Source of the DNA: JAHBVL01 sp963712055
GTDB taxonomy: Bacteria > Chloroflexota > Chloroflexia > Thermomicrobiales > UBA6265
Length of the DNA stretch: 64,000 nt
Assembly: GCA_963712055.1 (NCBI GenBank)
Contig: CAVQGN010000004.1
Coordinates: forward strand, 1 to 64,000
Reading direction: 5' to 3'
The notes under the pieces are model-generated. The model did no database searches. It had not been told where the DNA came from and was given only the letters and a program-made list of their open reading frames with translations. Positions 51,753-60,022 of this stretch are shown here, one piece after another (position 1 is the stretch's first letter; every line of letters starts with the position of its first letter). The translations under genes and the position numbers were made by a program.

Positions 51753-52700
51753 TCAATGAGCGGCCGAACCGGGAGACGATGTGGACGGCACGAGCAGAAC
51801 CGGCGCCGACCCCCCTTGGATCAGCTTTTCGGCGGTACTGCCGATCAGGAAACGTTCGACCCCTCCACGGCCATGACTGGTCATGACAAGAAGGTCGCCA
51901 GGTTGCAGGTGTTCCAGGATCGAACGTGCTGCTGGTCCGGAACCAGTTTCGATCGAGCACTCGACCGCATTGGCTTTCACGGAGCCGGTCAAGGCTTCGA
52001 GCATGTGCCGTGCTTCAGCCTCAGCCGTTTCGAGCAGCTCCTGGTGGAGTTGCTCGCTGAAGGCGGCGGCGTACGCGAGCGCCGCTGAACTGCTGCGGGT
52101 CGGATCAACGATCGACAAGAGGTGAAGCGTAAGGCCCTTCGATTTCGCAATGTCGACGGCTAGCGGGATAGCCGCTTCCGCCAGATCGGAGCCATCCAGA
52201 GGAACGACAACTCGTTCAATCGACCGTGCATTCGCACTCGAGTCTGAGTCATGCTGAATAAGTACTGGTCGGCAGGACAGTCGGAACACTTTGTCGGCGG
52301 TACTACCGAGTACTGCCCGACCAAACGCTCCTCGACCTTGACTCGTCATCACGATCATGGAAGCGTCCAGATCATCGGCAATCTGAAGTATGCCGCGAGC
52401 GGGATCGCCAATCCGTATCGCCGTCGAAATCGTGATTCCTGGGTATTGCGATTCCGTTGCAAGTTTGGCCTCGGCCAGATTGCTTGCGGCGAGATCATTC
52501 AACTGCCGGGTCATGTCCGCAGTGCTGATGCGCCAGTTGCCGATCGAATCACGAATACCCCGCGACTCCGGGACGACCTGACCGAGCACCAGCTCTGAAG
52601 ATGGAGAGGCCAATTGCGCTGCGAGAGAGAGGGCAGCGCTCGCTCGTTCTGAACCGTCGAGTGGAACGAGAATTCTGGTAAGCACTGAAGAATCAGACAT
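51753..52700 (-). CDS. Universal stress protein, two UspA domains
   Basis: A 315-residue tandem USP. Domain 1: LTRILVPLDGSERASAAL to QGRGAFGRAVLGSTADKVF. Domain 2: IERVVVPLDGSDLAEAAI to HGRGGVERFLIGSTAEKLI. Both keep the ATP-binding glycines. The ATG at 52700 follows GGAGAG by 6 bases; an in-frame TTG at 52706 sits between them. Its stop is 18 bases from the converging CoA-transferase stop. It is the third USP in the window and the second in this 9-kb stress-type block. Confidence 0.94.
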   Translation of the reverse strand: MSDSSVLTRILVPLDGSERASAALSLAAQLASPSSELVLGQVVPESRGIRDSIGNWRISTADMTRQLNDLAASNLAEAKLATESQYPGITISTAIRIGDPARGILQIADDLDASMIVMTSQGRGAFGRAVLGSTADKVFRLSCRPVLIQHDSDSSANARSIERVVVPLDGSDLAEAAIPLAVDIAKSKGLTLHLLSIVDPTRSSSAALAYAAAFSEQLHQELLETAEAEARHMLEALTGSVKANAVECSIETGSGPAARSILEHLQPGDLLVMTSHGRGGVERFLIGSTAEKLIQGGSAPVLLVPSTSSPGSAAH

Positions 52701-52824
52701 CCGCAACTCTCCGTATGACAGGCGATGAACACTGGTTTACTACCCCAATGCTATCCGACCATACCCACCTTTCACGTATCATGATCAGGCTAGGCAGTGG
52801 CAAGAATGTCGCATTTCTAGCGCA

Positions 52825-53763
52825 GTGCAAGCAACGATGGTAAAGCAGAAATTACGATCGGACGATCGCGCTTGCTGGCAGGCCGTCGATGGATACCAAC
52901 GGATGAAAGACAAGCGCGGTAGTGGTAGAGCAGAGATCCGGGAGCGAACGCTTGCACGGTACCGGAGCCGATTGGTTGCCCCTTACGCGCTTCCGGAAAT
53001 GGCGGATCAAGAAAACGGGCCCGGATTCACCGTCCTTTCCTACAACATCGGTAATGGCATGGCCAAACCGGCTCAGCTCGTCGATCTGCTCGAAAACGAA
53101 ACGGCTGACATTATCGGTCTGCAAGAAGTTGCGGTACCGCAGGCAGAAGCGATCGCGGCGAGACTGTCCGAGAAATATCCTCATCAGATTCTGGTTCCGA
53201 CCGGTTTCTCCGGCAAGGGGTTACTCAGCCGTTTTCCGCTCCTCGATGGTGCATCAGTCAGTTTCAACCCGGATCGTCCTGACCTGAGTGCGCGAGTCGA
53301 CATTGATGGGAGCGCCGTCAGGGTGTTTGTTGCGCATCCAAGGCCACCCAAGGTGCGTCTCACTGGCGTGGTCTTCGACGCCGTTACCCAAAATCAGATC
53401 GAGATGGTTGCCGTCGCAGCCATGACTGAGCGACCGTCCCTCATTCTCGGAGACTTCAATATGACCGAACGCCAAGCCGAGCACGATCTGATCCGTAAGC
53501 ATGGACTGATCGATGCGTTCCAGGAACTCGGTCATCGGGCGGCCAGCTTCCCGAAGCGCGTAGGTCAAACGCAGCGGATCGGCTCCCGTGGAAACAAGAT
53601 CCGGCTGACGCCGGTCATCCGGATTGATTACATCTGGTACACGTCCGAACTGCACGCGTCGACCGTCTGGGTCGGCAAAGACGCCGGTTCCGACCACTTG
53701 CCCGTCCATGCCCGACTCCATTTCCGCAATCCGGACGCACTTGAGCCAGCCGAACAGGATTAA
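52825..53763 (+). CDS. Endonuclease/exonuclease/phosphatase (EEP) family protein
   Basis: A 312-residue protein with all EEP motifs in order: TVLSYNIGNGM (Asn), DIIGLQEVAV (Glu), VFVAHPRPP, LILGDFNMTERQ (D-x-N), RIDYIWYTSEL and GSDHLPVHARL (Asp-His). Residues 1-70 are polar and basic and not part of the fold, so the true start may lie further in than the GTG at 52825. There is no signal peptide, unlike many secreted EEP enzymes. Substrate could be DNA, a phospholipid or a small phosphodiester. It converges on the zinc-ribbon gene, overlapping by 4 bases. Confidence 0.85.
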   Translation: MQATMVKQKLRSDDRACWQAVDGYQRMKDKRGSGRAEIRERTLARYRSRLVAPYALPEMADQENGPGFTVLSYNIGNGMAKPAQLVDLLENETADIIGLQEVAVPQAEAIAARLSEKYPHQILVPTGFSGKGLLSRFPLLDGASVSFNPDRPDLSARVDIDGSAVRVFVAHPRPPKVRLTGVVFDAVTQNQIEMVAVAAMTERPSLILGDFNMTERQAEHDLIRKHGLIDAFQELGHRAASFPKRVGQTQRIGSRGNKIRLTPVIRIDYIWYTSELHASTVWVGKDAGSDHLPVHARLHFRNPDALEPAEQD

Positions 53764-54011
53764 TGATCGTCGGTTGGATTCCGGTGCCGTCCCCGCCGCG
53801 GCGCGTGGGCGTGCGCGTACCCGTCATGCTTGTGCCAGGTTGGGGTCACATCGCGCGGATCAGGTTTGAAAAGCAGTCGCGGCATGGTGAACACGCGCTG
53901 ACTCGAGTTTTCGCAAACTGGACAGGTCGCAGGATCACTGGCGGCGGCCATTGGTCGCTCTTCTTCGAAGAATGCTCCGCACGTCGAGCAGTTGAAATCG
54001 TAGCGTGGCAC
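53760..54011 (-). CDS. FmdB-type zinc-ribbon protein
   Basis: An 83-residue protein. VPRYDFNCSTCGAFFEEERP, then DPATCPVCENSS and a QRVFTMPRLLFKPD segment, give the two CxxC knuckles and the typical FmdB end. The C-terminal 25 residues are rich in His, Arg and Asp (WHKHDGYAHAHAPRRGR), a possible metal-binding tail. Initiation is a GTG at 54011, one base after the Fur gene's TAG, so the two are co-transcribed. A longer frame from 54089 overlaps that gene and lacks family similarity. Context suggests a zinc-linked role. Confidence 0.8.
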   Translation of the reverse strand: MPRYDFNCSTCGAFFEEERPMAAASDPATCPVCENSSQRVFTMPRLLFKPDPRDVTPTWHKHDGYAHAHAPRRGRHRNPTDDH

Positions 54012-54012
54012 C

Positions 54013-54486
54013 CTAGTCGTTGACCCCGATCGAACATTCCGCGCAGGTTCCGAAAACGGCGAGATGGTCGATGACCGGCACGAATCCATAGGCCATACGG
54101 ATCGACTGGCGGAGTTCCTGCACCATCGAATCGGGGAACTCGATCGTTTCCTCGCACTCGCGGCAGATGAGGTGGTGGTGTGGCTCTCCTTCGATCAACT
54201 CATATTGCCGGACCGAGTTACCGAGATCGGTTTCCGAGATCAACCCAAGATCACGATAGAGCTCCAGCGTCCGATAGACGGTCGACCGGTTGACCGATGG
54301 CATGGCTGGCGCCACCTTGGCGAAGACTTCGTCAGCGGTGAGATGGCGACCGGGACCATCAAATGCCGCCAGGATCACCAAGCGCTGTGGCGTTGCGCGT
54401 TGACCTGCTCCCCGCAACCGCTCCGCGAAGTGGGCGAGTTCCACCGAATCTCGAGTAATTCCTGCGATTCCTTCGACTTCCACCAA
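54013..54486 (-). CDS. zur: Fur-family regulator, probably Zur
   Basis: A 157-residue Fur-family repressor. The winged helix has RATPQRLVILAAFDGPGRHL and NRSTVYRTLELYRDLGLI. The metal region has EGEPHHHLICRECEETIEFP and HLAVFGTCAECS, with two CxxC pairs for the structural zinc. It is divergent from a ZnuABC-type importer and coupled to a zinc-ribbon gene, so zinc responsiveness is favoured over iron or manganese. Palindromes in the 148-bp divergent region are candidate binding sites. Fur or Mur identity cannot be excluded. Confidence 0.85.
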   Translation of the reverse strand: MVEVEGIAGITRDSVELAHFAERLRGAGQRATPQRLVILAAFDGPGRHLTADEVFAKVAPAMPSVNRSTVYRTLELYRDLGLISETDLGNSVRQYELIEGEPHHHLICRECEETIEFPDSMVQELRQSIRMAYGFVPVIDHLAVFGTCAECSIGVND

Positions 54487-54531
54487 CCTGTCACTCCTTC
54501 ACCGACGGGCAACTCAACGTAGCGTACATGG

Positions 54532-54561
54532 TTGACGCCATCAGCTTCCCACTGCTAATCT
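54532..54561 (+). promoter_or_regulatory. Promoter for the metal ABC operon
   Basis: TTGACG (54532-54537) and TAATCT (54556-54561) are 18 bp apart, placed between the zur start and the binding-protein gene. Transcription would begin near 54568, just upstream of the palindromic sites. Confidence 0.5.
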
Positions 54562-54584
54562 GCGAGGGAGTGTACATGCAAGTG

Positions 54585-54604
54585 TTCGCATGTGCGAATA
54601 TTCG
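54585..54604. promoter_or_regulatory. Overlapping palindromes, candidate Zur box
   Basis: ttcgca (54585-54590) and tgcgaa (54593-54598) are perfect arms around a 2-bp spacer, overlapped by the 10-bp perfect palindrome cgaatattcg (54595-54604). The position, about 17-36 bases into the predicted transcript, suits repression of the importer. The short spacer and AT-centred second element resemble Fur/Zur-type sites in general shape only. Confidence 0.5.
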
Positions 54605-54634
54605 AAAGTCTATGTGCCGCTGGAGGCCCCTCAC

Positions 54635-55699
54635 ATGCGCAACTCTGAATCAACGGTGTTTTCACCTGATCTCACCATCGATCGCCGACGATTGCTCGGC
54701 GCTGGAGTCGGTCTGGCTGCTCTCCTGATGGTCGGAACCCGGTTCGCGGGTGTCGCCGCGCAGGAGACGGACGGTACGCTCGGATGGTCTGACGAGCTGA
54801 GCGACAACGGCAAGCTCAACGTCGCGACGACGGTCGCGCCGATCAGTTCGATCGTCCGCAATATCGGCGGTGATCGGATCAATCTCCGCGGAATCGTGCC
54901 TGACGGTGTCAATTCCCACACCTTTGAACCTGCGCCGTCGGACGCGCAAATCCTCTCAGCGGCAGACATCCTGATCGCCAACGGGTTGCAACTCGAGGAA
55001 CCGACGATCAAACTCGGCGAAGCGAACATGCCAGATGGGAGCGAGATCTTCACGCTCGGCGACCGCACAATCGATCCTGAGCAATACGCCTACGACTTCT
55101 CCTTCCCGGAGGATGGCGGCAAACCGAATCCACATCTCTGGACGAACATCCCATTTGCCATCACCTACGCAAATCTGATTTCGGAGAAGCTGACGGAACT
55201 CGATCCCGAGAATGCTGACTACTACGAAGTGAACCGCGTTGCATATGTCGACAAGTTGACCGACTTGGATGCATTGGTCCGCGAAACAGTTGAATCGATC
55301 CCTGAACAGAACCGCAAACTCCTGACCTATCACGATTCGTGGGCCTATTTCTCGACCAACTACGGCATGGAGGTGATCGGAGCGATTCAGCCGTCCGATT
55401 TCTCCGAGCCATCCGCCCGCGACGTCGCTGACTTGATTGATCAGATCAATGCCGAACAGGTCCCGGCGATCTTCGGATCCGAGGTCTTTCCGAGTCCCGT
55501 GCTCGAACAGATCGCCCGTGAAACCGGCGCCACCTACTACGACGATCTTCGCGATGATGATCCGCCCGGCGAGCCCGGTAGCGCCGAACATACCTTCATC
55601 GGCATGATGATGAAAAATCTTCAAGTGATGGCTGAAGGGCTTGGTGGCGATCCCACCATCATGAACGCGATCACACCAGACGATACCTTTACTAGCTAA
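54635..55699 (+). CDS. znuA: Metal ABC importer binding protein (ZnuA/MntC-like)
   Basis: A 354-residue cluster-9 metal-binding protein. It begins with a Tat-like leader LTIDRRRLLGAGVGLAALLM. Likely ligands are in NSHTFEPAPSD (His), PNPHLWTNIPFA (His), TYHDSWAYFS (His) and a late acidic site near YYDDLRDDDPPG. It lacks the long His-rich loop of ZnuA, so Zn versus Mn is not settled. The ATG at 54635 follows TGGAGG; the longer frame from 54590 would run through the candidate operator. It leads a three-gene importer. Confidence 0.9.
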   Translation: MRNSESTVFSPDLTIDRRRLLGAGVGLAALLMVGTRFAGVAAQETDGTLGWSDELSDNGKLNVATTVAPISSIVRNIGGDRINLRGIVPDGVNSHTFEPAPSDAQILSAADILIANGLQLEEPTIKLGEANMPDGSEIFTLGDRTIDPEQYAYDFSFPEDGGKPNPHLWTNIPFAITYANLISEKLTELDPENADYYEVNRVAYVDKLTDLDALVRETVESIPEQNRKLLTYHDSWAYFSTNYGMEVIGAIQPSDFSEPSARDVADLIDQINAEQVPAIFGSEVFPSPVLEQIARETGATYYDDLRDDDPPGEPGSAEHTFIGMMMKNLQVMAEGLGGDPTIMNAITPDDTFTS

Positions 55700-55725
55700 T
55701 CGAACCAGGGGAGCGGCGCGAAATC

Positions 55726-56583
55726 GTGAGAGAGGTCGAAACCGGGACATCCAGCACAATTGACTTCCGGGGTGTGTCGGTCGCTTACGACGGCAAACCT
55801 GTTTTGCAGGATGTCTCCCTCCATATCCCGGATGGGCAGTTCGCGGGCATCATCGGGCCGAGTGGCGCTGGCAAAACCACGCTGCTGCGGACGATGCTCG
55901 GACTCGCACCACGGGTTGACGGTAAGGTCGAGATCGGCGGCATCCGGGTCAAACCCGGCTCGCCGCCAAAAAACGTTGGCTATGTGCCGCAAGTCGGCAC
56001 GATCGACTGGCATTTCCCGGTGACGGTCGACAACGTGGTCATGATGGGCATCCGGGACGGCAAGAATCGGCTACCCTGGTCGAGCAAAGCCGACCGCGAA
56101 GCCGTTGCCCAAACTCTCGCTCGACTTGGCATGGAGGGTCTGGGTGGTCGCCACATTCGCGATCTCTCCGGCGGCCAGCAGCAACGGACCTTTCTGGCGC
56201 GGGCCTTGATCGGAAGTCCCGACATCCTCGTGCTCGATGAACCAACCGCGAGTGTCGATATCAAGACCCGCGACGATGTACTCCACCTTCTTGCTGAACT
56301 CAACCAGCAAGGAACAACCATCATCATGACGACCCACGAACTGAACAGCCTCGCCGCTCATCTTCCCTGGGTTGTCTGTGTCAACAAGGGGATCGTCGCG
56401 CAGGGACCGCCCTCTATCGTTTTCACTCCGGAAACAATGAGCCGTACCTTCGATGCTGAAATGCGAGTCGTTCGCGACGAAGAAACTGGCGCGTTGCTCG
56501 TCGCAGAAGCCGGTTCCCACGCTCCCTTCTCACTTGTTCCACCTGCTGGCGATGTGCGGCACGTGCATCCTCACCCGCACTGA
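55726..56583 (+). CDS. znuC: Metal ABC importer ATPase (ZnuC-like)
   Basis: A 285-residue ATP-binding subunit: Walker A GPSGAGKTTLLRTM, signature LSGGQQQRTFLARAL, Walker B ILVLDEPTASVD and H-loop MTTHELNSLA. The C-terminus ends HVHPHPH after DVRHV, a His-rich tail that may bind the transported metal. Initiation is a GTG at 55726 with GGGGAG upstream. The gene sits 26 bases after znuA and 17 before the permease. Confidence 0.92.
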   Translation: MREVETGTSSTIDFRGVSVAYDGKPVLQDVSLHIPDGQFAGIIGPSGAGKTTLLRTMLGLAPRVDGKVEIGGIRVKPGSPPKNVGYVPQVGTIDWHFPVTVDNVVMMGIRDGKNRLPWSSKADREAVAQTLARLGMEGLGGRHIRDLSGGQQQRTFLARALIGSPDILVLDEPTASVDIKTRDDVLHLLAELNQQGTTIIMTTHELNSLAAHLPWVVCVNKGIVAQGPPSIVFTPETMSRTFDAEMRVVRDEETGALLVAEAGSHAPFSLVPPAGDVRHVHPHPH

Positions 56584-56600
56584 TCGGAGCTCTGACCGGT

Positions 56601-57521
56601 TTGGCTTTTTTCTCTGATCCTCTCCAGTACGAATTCTTCCGCAATGCCGTCGTGGTCTCTACGATAGTAGGTGCTCTCTGCGGCATGATGGGTGTCTTCA
56701 TTGTCCTGCGTCGGATGAGTTACATCGGTCACGGTCTCTCCCACGCGGTTTTCGGTGGTGCGGTGGTCGCCTATGTTCTCGGCATCAGTTTCTATATCGG
56801 CGCAGGCCTGTGGGGTTTTCTGACCGCCCTCCTGATCAACGCCACCGCCCGCAGACGGAACATCGGCGCCGATGCCGCGATTGGGCTAATCACCACGGCG
56901 TCTTTCGCGATGGGCGTTGCGCTGATCAGCAAGCGGCGAGACTTCACCCGCAACTTCGATGCCGCGTTGTTTGGCAATGTTCTCGGTGTGACGCGCCAGG
57001 ACATTTTCATCATCGGTGCGACAGCGTTGGTGGTCATGATCGCAGTCTTTCTCGCCTATCGGCAGCTCCTCTTCACGACCTTTGATCCCGAGATCGCGGC
57101 CGTTTACGGGGTTCGCACGACCTGGGTCGATGCCGGTTTCGCGCTGGCGTTAGCAGCCACGATCGTTGTCTCGATGAATGTCGTCGGAGTCACACTGATT
57201 GCCGCCGCCATCGTGATCCCTCCCACAACGGCTAGGCTGATCACCAACTCCTTCGGCCAAATGCTCGTCCTGTCGACCTTGATCGGAGCAGGAATTGGCT
57301 TTTTCGGCATGTTCATCAGTTTCGAATGGGACGTGGCCTCAGGTGCCGCAATTGTTCTCATCGGAGCCGGCGTGTTTGCAGTCACATACGCCACGACCGG
57401 TCTGCTGCGCTGGTGGCGGAATCATCAAGAGGTGGACTCTCGCGAACGCGCTCCCGCACCAGTCACCTCAGCGAAACCCACCGTTCCAGGGATGGCAATG
57501 CCGGACGACCGCCGCGCCTAA
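56601..57521 (+). CDS. znuB: Metal ABC importer permease (ZnuB-like)
   Basis: A 306-residue ABC-3 family permease with eight or nine helices. MMGVFIVLRRMSYIGHGLSH and FDPEIAAVYGVRTTWVDAGF are conserved family blocks, and IPPTTARLITNSFGQMLVLS the C-terminal one. Start is a TTG at 56601 (MAFFSDPLQYEFF). The last 45 residues are a polar cytoplasmic tail. The stop overlaps the converging PHP gene by 4 bases. Confidence 0.92.
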   Translation: MAFFSDPLQYEFFRNAVVVSTIVGALCGMMGVFIVLRRMSYIGHGLSHAVFGGAVVAYVLGISFYIGAGLWGFLTALLINATARRRNIGADAAIGLITTASFAMGVALISKRRDFTRNFDAALFGNVLGVTRQDIFIIGATALVVMIAVFLAYRQLLFTTFDPEIAAVYGVRTTWVDAGFALALAATIVVSMNVVGVTLIAAAIVIPPTTARLITNSFGQMLVLSTLIGAGIGFFGMFISFEWDVASGAAIVLIGAGVFAVTYATTGLLRWWRNHQEVDSRERAPAPVTSAKPTVPGMAMPDDRRA

Positions 57522-58435
57522 CGTTCTTTGTCTCCTTCGAGCCAAAATGGATTCGACCAGGCGCGTTTGCCCTGGCCGTCAATGACTGTCACCCGCAGAT
57601 AACTGTCTCGAAATGGTTCCAATGCGAAGGTTGCTTCGGTCAGGTCGTTCTGGTGGAGGTTCCGCGCCAGTGAGCCCTTCCCGGTCACGAAGATCGACCG
57701 GACAGGCGAGGAGCGGATCGTGATCTCGTTCGCTGTCAATACAATGCTCACGAGTTCGGGGCCCTGGCTAGCGTAGAAGTTGCCCGCTTTCAATGCCGCC
57801 AAGAGCAGGTCCGGTTCGTTTGCCTCCGCCCGGACGTGAACCCAGCCACCGAAATGATCAGGCTGACCAGGAAAGAAATGGGCGTCGTCGGACGCCGTCG
57901 CGTTCAGATGGCGCCCCGCCATCAGCATCTGATCAAGAAACGACCAAGCGTCTCCTTTGTCGTTGTGCTGCGTGGACTTGTGGTTGTAGATCTCAACCGC
58001 GTGGGCTGCGTCGATGGTTAACGCATCCGCAAGCGATAGCGTGTACCAACCTGGGTGGGCGATTGTGACGAACGCTCCTGATTCGGCGGCCCGTTTGGCC
58101 AGAGCTGGTCCCGTTTCATCGACTGCGGTCGGCGCGAAATCGAGCGGGAGACCGTTCGCGACGAGGTGCCACGGTTCACCATGAGATACGGCCGGCGTGT
58201 GCAATTCGGCGCCGAAGAGGGTGGTGAAGGTGCTGGTCCGATAGGACGACGTATCGACCACCGGAAAATCGAAGCGCTTCATGTAGTGGTCAGTGATCGA
58301 AACGAAGTCGTACCCGTTGTCGGCGTAGAGTGCAATCACCTCACCAACCTCCCGTGTTCCGTCAGAGTGTTTTGTATGCATATGGAGGTTGCCTTTCCAG
58401 AATCGTCCAGGCGCATCAAACGGGTTGGTGGTCAT
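57518..58435 (-). CDS. PHP-domain metallohydrolase (CehA-like)
   Basis: A 305-residue protein of the PHP/CehA group. GNLHMHTKHSDGTREVGEVI (H-x-H and D), VSITDHYMKRFD (D-H), FVTIAHPGWYT (H) and SDDAHFFPGQPDH (D-x-H) supply the trinuclear metal site in order. Such enzymes hydrolyse phosphoesters or carbamates. No signal peptide is present. It converges on znuB and lies upstream-opposed to the small protein gene at 58593. Confidence 0.85.
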   Translation of the reverse strand: MTTNPFDAPGRFWKGNLHMHTKHSDGTREVGEVIALYADNGYDFVSITDHYMKRFDFPVVDTSSYRTSTFTTLFGAELHTPAVSHGEPWHLVANGLPLDFAPTAVDETGPALAKRAAESGAFVTIAHPGWYTLSLADALTIDAAHAVEIYNHKSTQHNDKGDAWSFLDQMLMAGRHLNATASDDAHFFPGQPDHFGGWVHVRAEANEPDLLLAALKAGNFYASQGPELVSIVLTANEITIRSSPVRSIFVTGKGSLARNLHQNDLTEATFALEPFRDSYLRVTVIDGQGKRAWSNPFWLEGDKER

Positions 58436-58530
58436 GCTGGATAGTCCTTATCGGGTTGATGGAAACGAACAGGATCAGCGCTCTGGCTCGCATGGAGCGG
58501 TCTATGGAAAACAAAGAATACACATATGAC

Positions 58531-58559
58531 TGGTAAATAGAATAAATACACTGTATAAT
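58531..58559 (+). promoter_or_regulatory. AT-rich promoter with overlapping inverted repeat
   Basis: TATAAT (58554-58559) is a perfect -10; TGGTAA (58531-58536), 17 bp upstream, is a weak -35. ataca (58546-58550) and tgtat (58552-58556) form perfect arms around one base and overlap the -10, a repressor-like layout. The surrounding 60 bp is unusually AT-rich for this window. Confidence 0.5.
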
Positions 58560-58592
58560 CTACGCCGTAACAGCAGAAGGAGGTGATGTGGA

Positions 58593-58910
58593 ATGGAACA
58601 ACGAATGCAATTCAACTGGGAAGAGATGACAGAAACAGAATTCGAAGCGCTCCCGGCTTCGAACCGACGCGCGCTGCGAAATGAGCTTTGGCGGCCGGTG
58701 ATGGATGCCATCGCTTCGGGCAAGAGCGTCAAGATCGATGTCAAAAACGAGCAGGATGCCAATCGGAAGATCAAGACCGTGATTCGACGTGGCCTTGTAC
58801 GCGGGATCCAGGTCGAGGTTCGGCGCGGCGATGGCTTCATCGCAGCCACCAAAACAGGCGAGCTGAGCGCTCCTGTACTCGCGGGTCGGCGCAAGACTGC
58901 CGTGATCTAG
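58593..58910 (+). CDS. Small basic hypothetical protein with consensus Shine-Dalgarno
   Basis: A 105-residue protein, acidic at the N-terminus (EEMTETEFEAL) and basic in the second half (NRKIKTVIRRGLVRGIQVEV, RRKTAVI). It has no cysteine and no membrane segment. AAGGAGGTGA (58577-58586), a full match to the anti-SD, lies 6 bases before the ATG, below a TATAAT promoter. Both signal strong expression, as for a structural or nucleic-acid-binding protein. I do not recognise the family; the basic second half would suit RNA or DNA contact, but that is a guess. It converges on gapA. Confidence 0.75.
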   Translation: MEQRMQFNWEEMTETEFEALPASNRRALRNELWRPVMDAIASGKSVKIDVKNEQDANRKIKTVIRRGLVRGIQVEVRRGDGFIAATKTGELSAPVLAGRRKTAVI

Positions 58911-58942
58911 AGTCTCTGAACGCAAAAACCCCATAGCAACGA

Positions 58943-58973
58943 AACGCGGCGAAACCATTGATTTCACCGCGTT
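58943..58973. terminator. Hairpin between converging genes
   Basis: aacgcggcgaaa (58943-58954) and tttcaccgcgtt (58962-58973) pair except for one mismatch, with a 7-base loop. It is located between the small protein gene and gapA. On the minus strand a run of five T follows about 18 bases later, so it may serve the gapA transcript. Confidence 0.5.
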
Positions 58974-59000
58974 CGTGCATGGTGTTCGTCTCGCGTGGGT

Positions 59001-59999
59001 TTAATCGGCCAGGAACGCGGCCATTTCGGCCAGGCGCGAAGCGTAGCCCCACTCGTTGTCGTACCAGGCGGCGCAGGTCAGGAAACGATCACCCATCGTC
59101 TGGGTCAATGGCAGATCGACGATCGATGAATGACTGTCGCCAATGATCCGCGACGACGCCCATTCTTCCGTAAGCACACCCATCACGCCCTTGAGCGGCG
59201 CCTTGCTGACCGCTTCGGCGAAGGCTCTGTTGACAGCCTCGGCGGTGATCGGTTTCTCGGTCACGAGATTCAGTTCGGCAATACTGCCGGTTCTCGTCGG
59301 CACACGGTAGGCCTTGCCAGTGATCTTCAGCTCTGGCCAGATGAATTGCAGTGCCTTCGCTGCGCCCGACGAGGAGGGGATGATGTTCTCGGCGGCTGCC
59401 CACGAGTCGCGGCGATCTTTCAGAGGCGCGTCGGTCAGCGACTGGGTGGCGGTATAGGCATGAATAGTCGAAAACAACCCATGCTCGATACCGAAGTTCT
59501 CGAGCACGACCTTGACCACCGGCGCGAGTGCGTTGGTGGTGCAGCTCGCCATCGACACGATCTGATGGCTAGTCGGATCGTAGTCTTCCATGTTGATCCC
59601 AGGAAGGAGAAAGACATCGGCATCGTCGCGTGACTTGCTCGGCGCACTGACGAGAACCTTCTTCGCACCCCGATCGAGATGTGCCTGCGCACCCGCGCGT
59701 GTCGTAGCTCGCCCGGTGCAATCGATCACCACATCAACGCCGAGAGCGGTCCAGTCCGGGATCTCCTTGGAAGAATCGACGTATATGATCGAGTGATCGC
59801 CGATCGTCATGACGCTATCGGTGGCTGAAACTGGTTGCGTCCAGCGACCGTAGTTGGTATCGACTTCGAACAGCGCTGCCAGAGTTGGCAGGTCCTTGAT
59901 GTCAGAGATCGAAATCGGCACAAAGAGATCGCGCTCGAGCGCGATCCTCAGCGTTGATCGACCAATACGACCGAATCCATGAATGGCAACAGTACCCAT
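59001..59999 (-). CDS. gapA: Glyceraldehyde-3-phosphate dehydrogenase
   Basis: A 332-residue GAPDH. The NAD motif is HGFGRIGRSTLR, and SDIKD places an Asp at the position that selects NAD. The active-site cysteine is C153 in SMASCTTNALAP, and H180 in FSTIHAYT is its partner. YDNEWGYASRL is the conserved C-terminal block. The ATG at 59999 (MGTVAIHGF) has AAGGACC upstream; the longer frame from 60083 only adds overlap. It lies 23 bases downstream of the aldolase gene on the same strand, forming a glycolytic pair. Confidence 0.96.
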   Translation of the reverse strand: MGTVAIHGFGRIGRSTLRIALERDLFVPISISDIKDLPTLAALFEVDTNYGRWTQPVSATDSVMTIGDHSIIYVDSSKEIPDWTALGVDVVIDCTGRATTRAGAQAHLDRGAKKVLVSAPSKSRDDADVFLLPGINMEDYDPTSHQIVSMASCTTNALAPVVKVVLENFGIEHGLFSTIHAYTATQSLTDAPLKDRRDSWAAAENIIPSSSGAAKALQFIWPELKITGKAYRVPTRTGSIAELNLVTEKPITAEAVNRAFAEAVSKAPLKGVMGVLTEEWASSRIIGDSHSSIVDLPLTQTMGDRFLTCAAWYDNEWGYASRLAEMAAFLAD

Positions 60000-60022
60000 A
60001 ATGTGGTCCTTGACTCCTTTGT

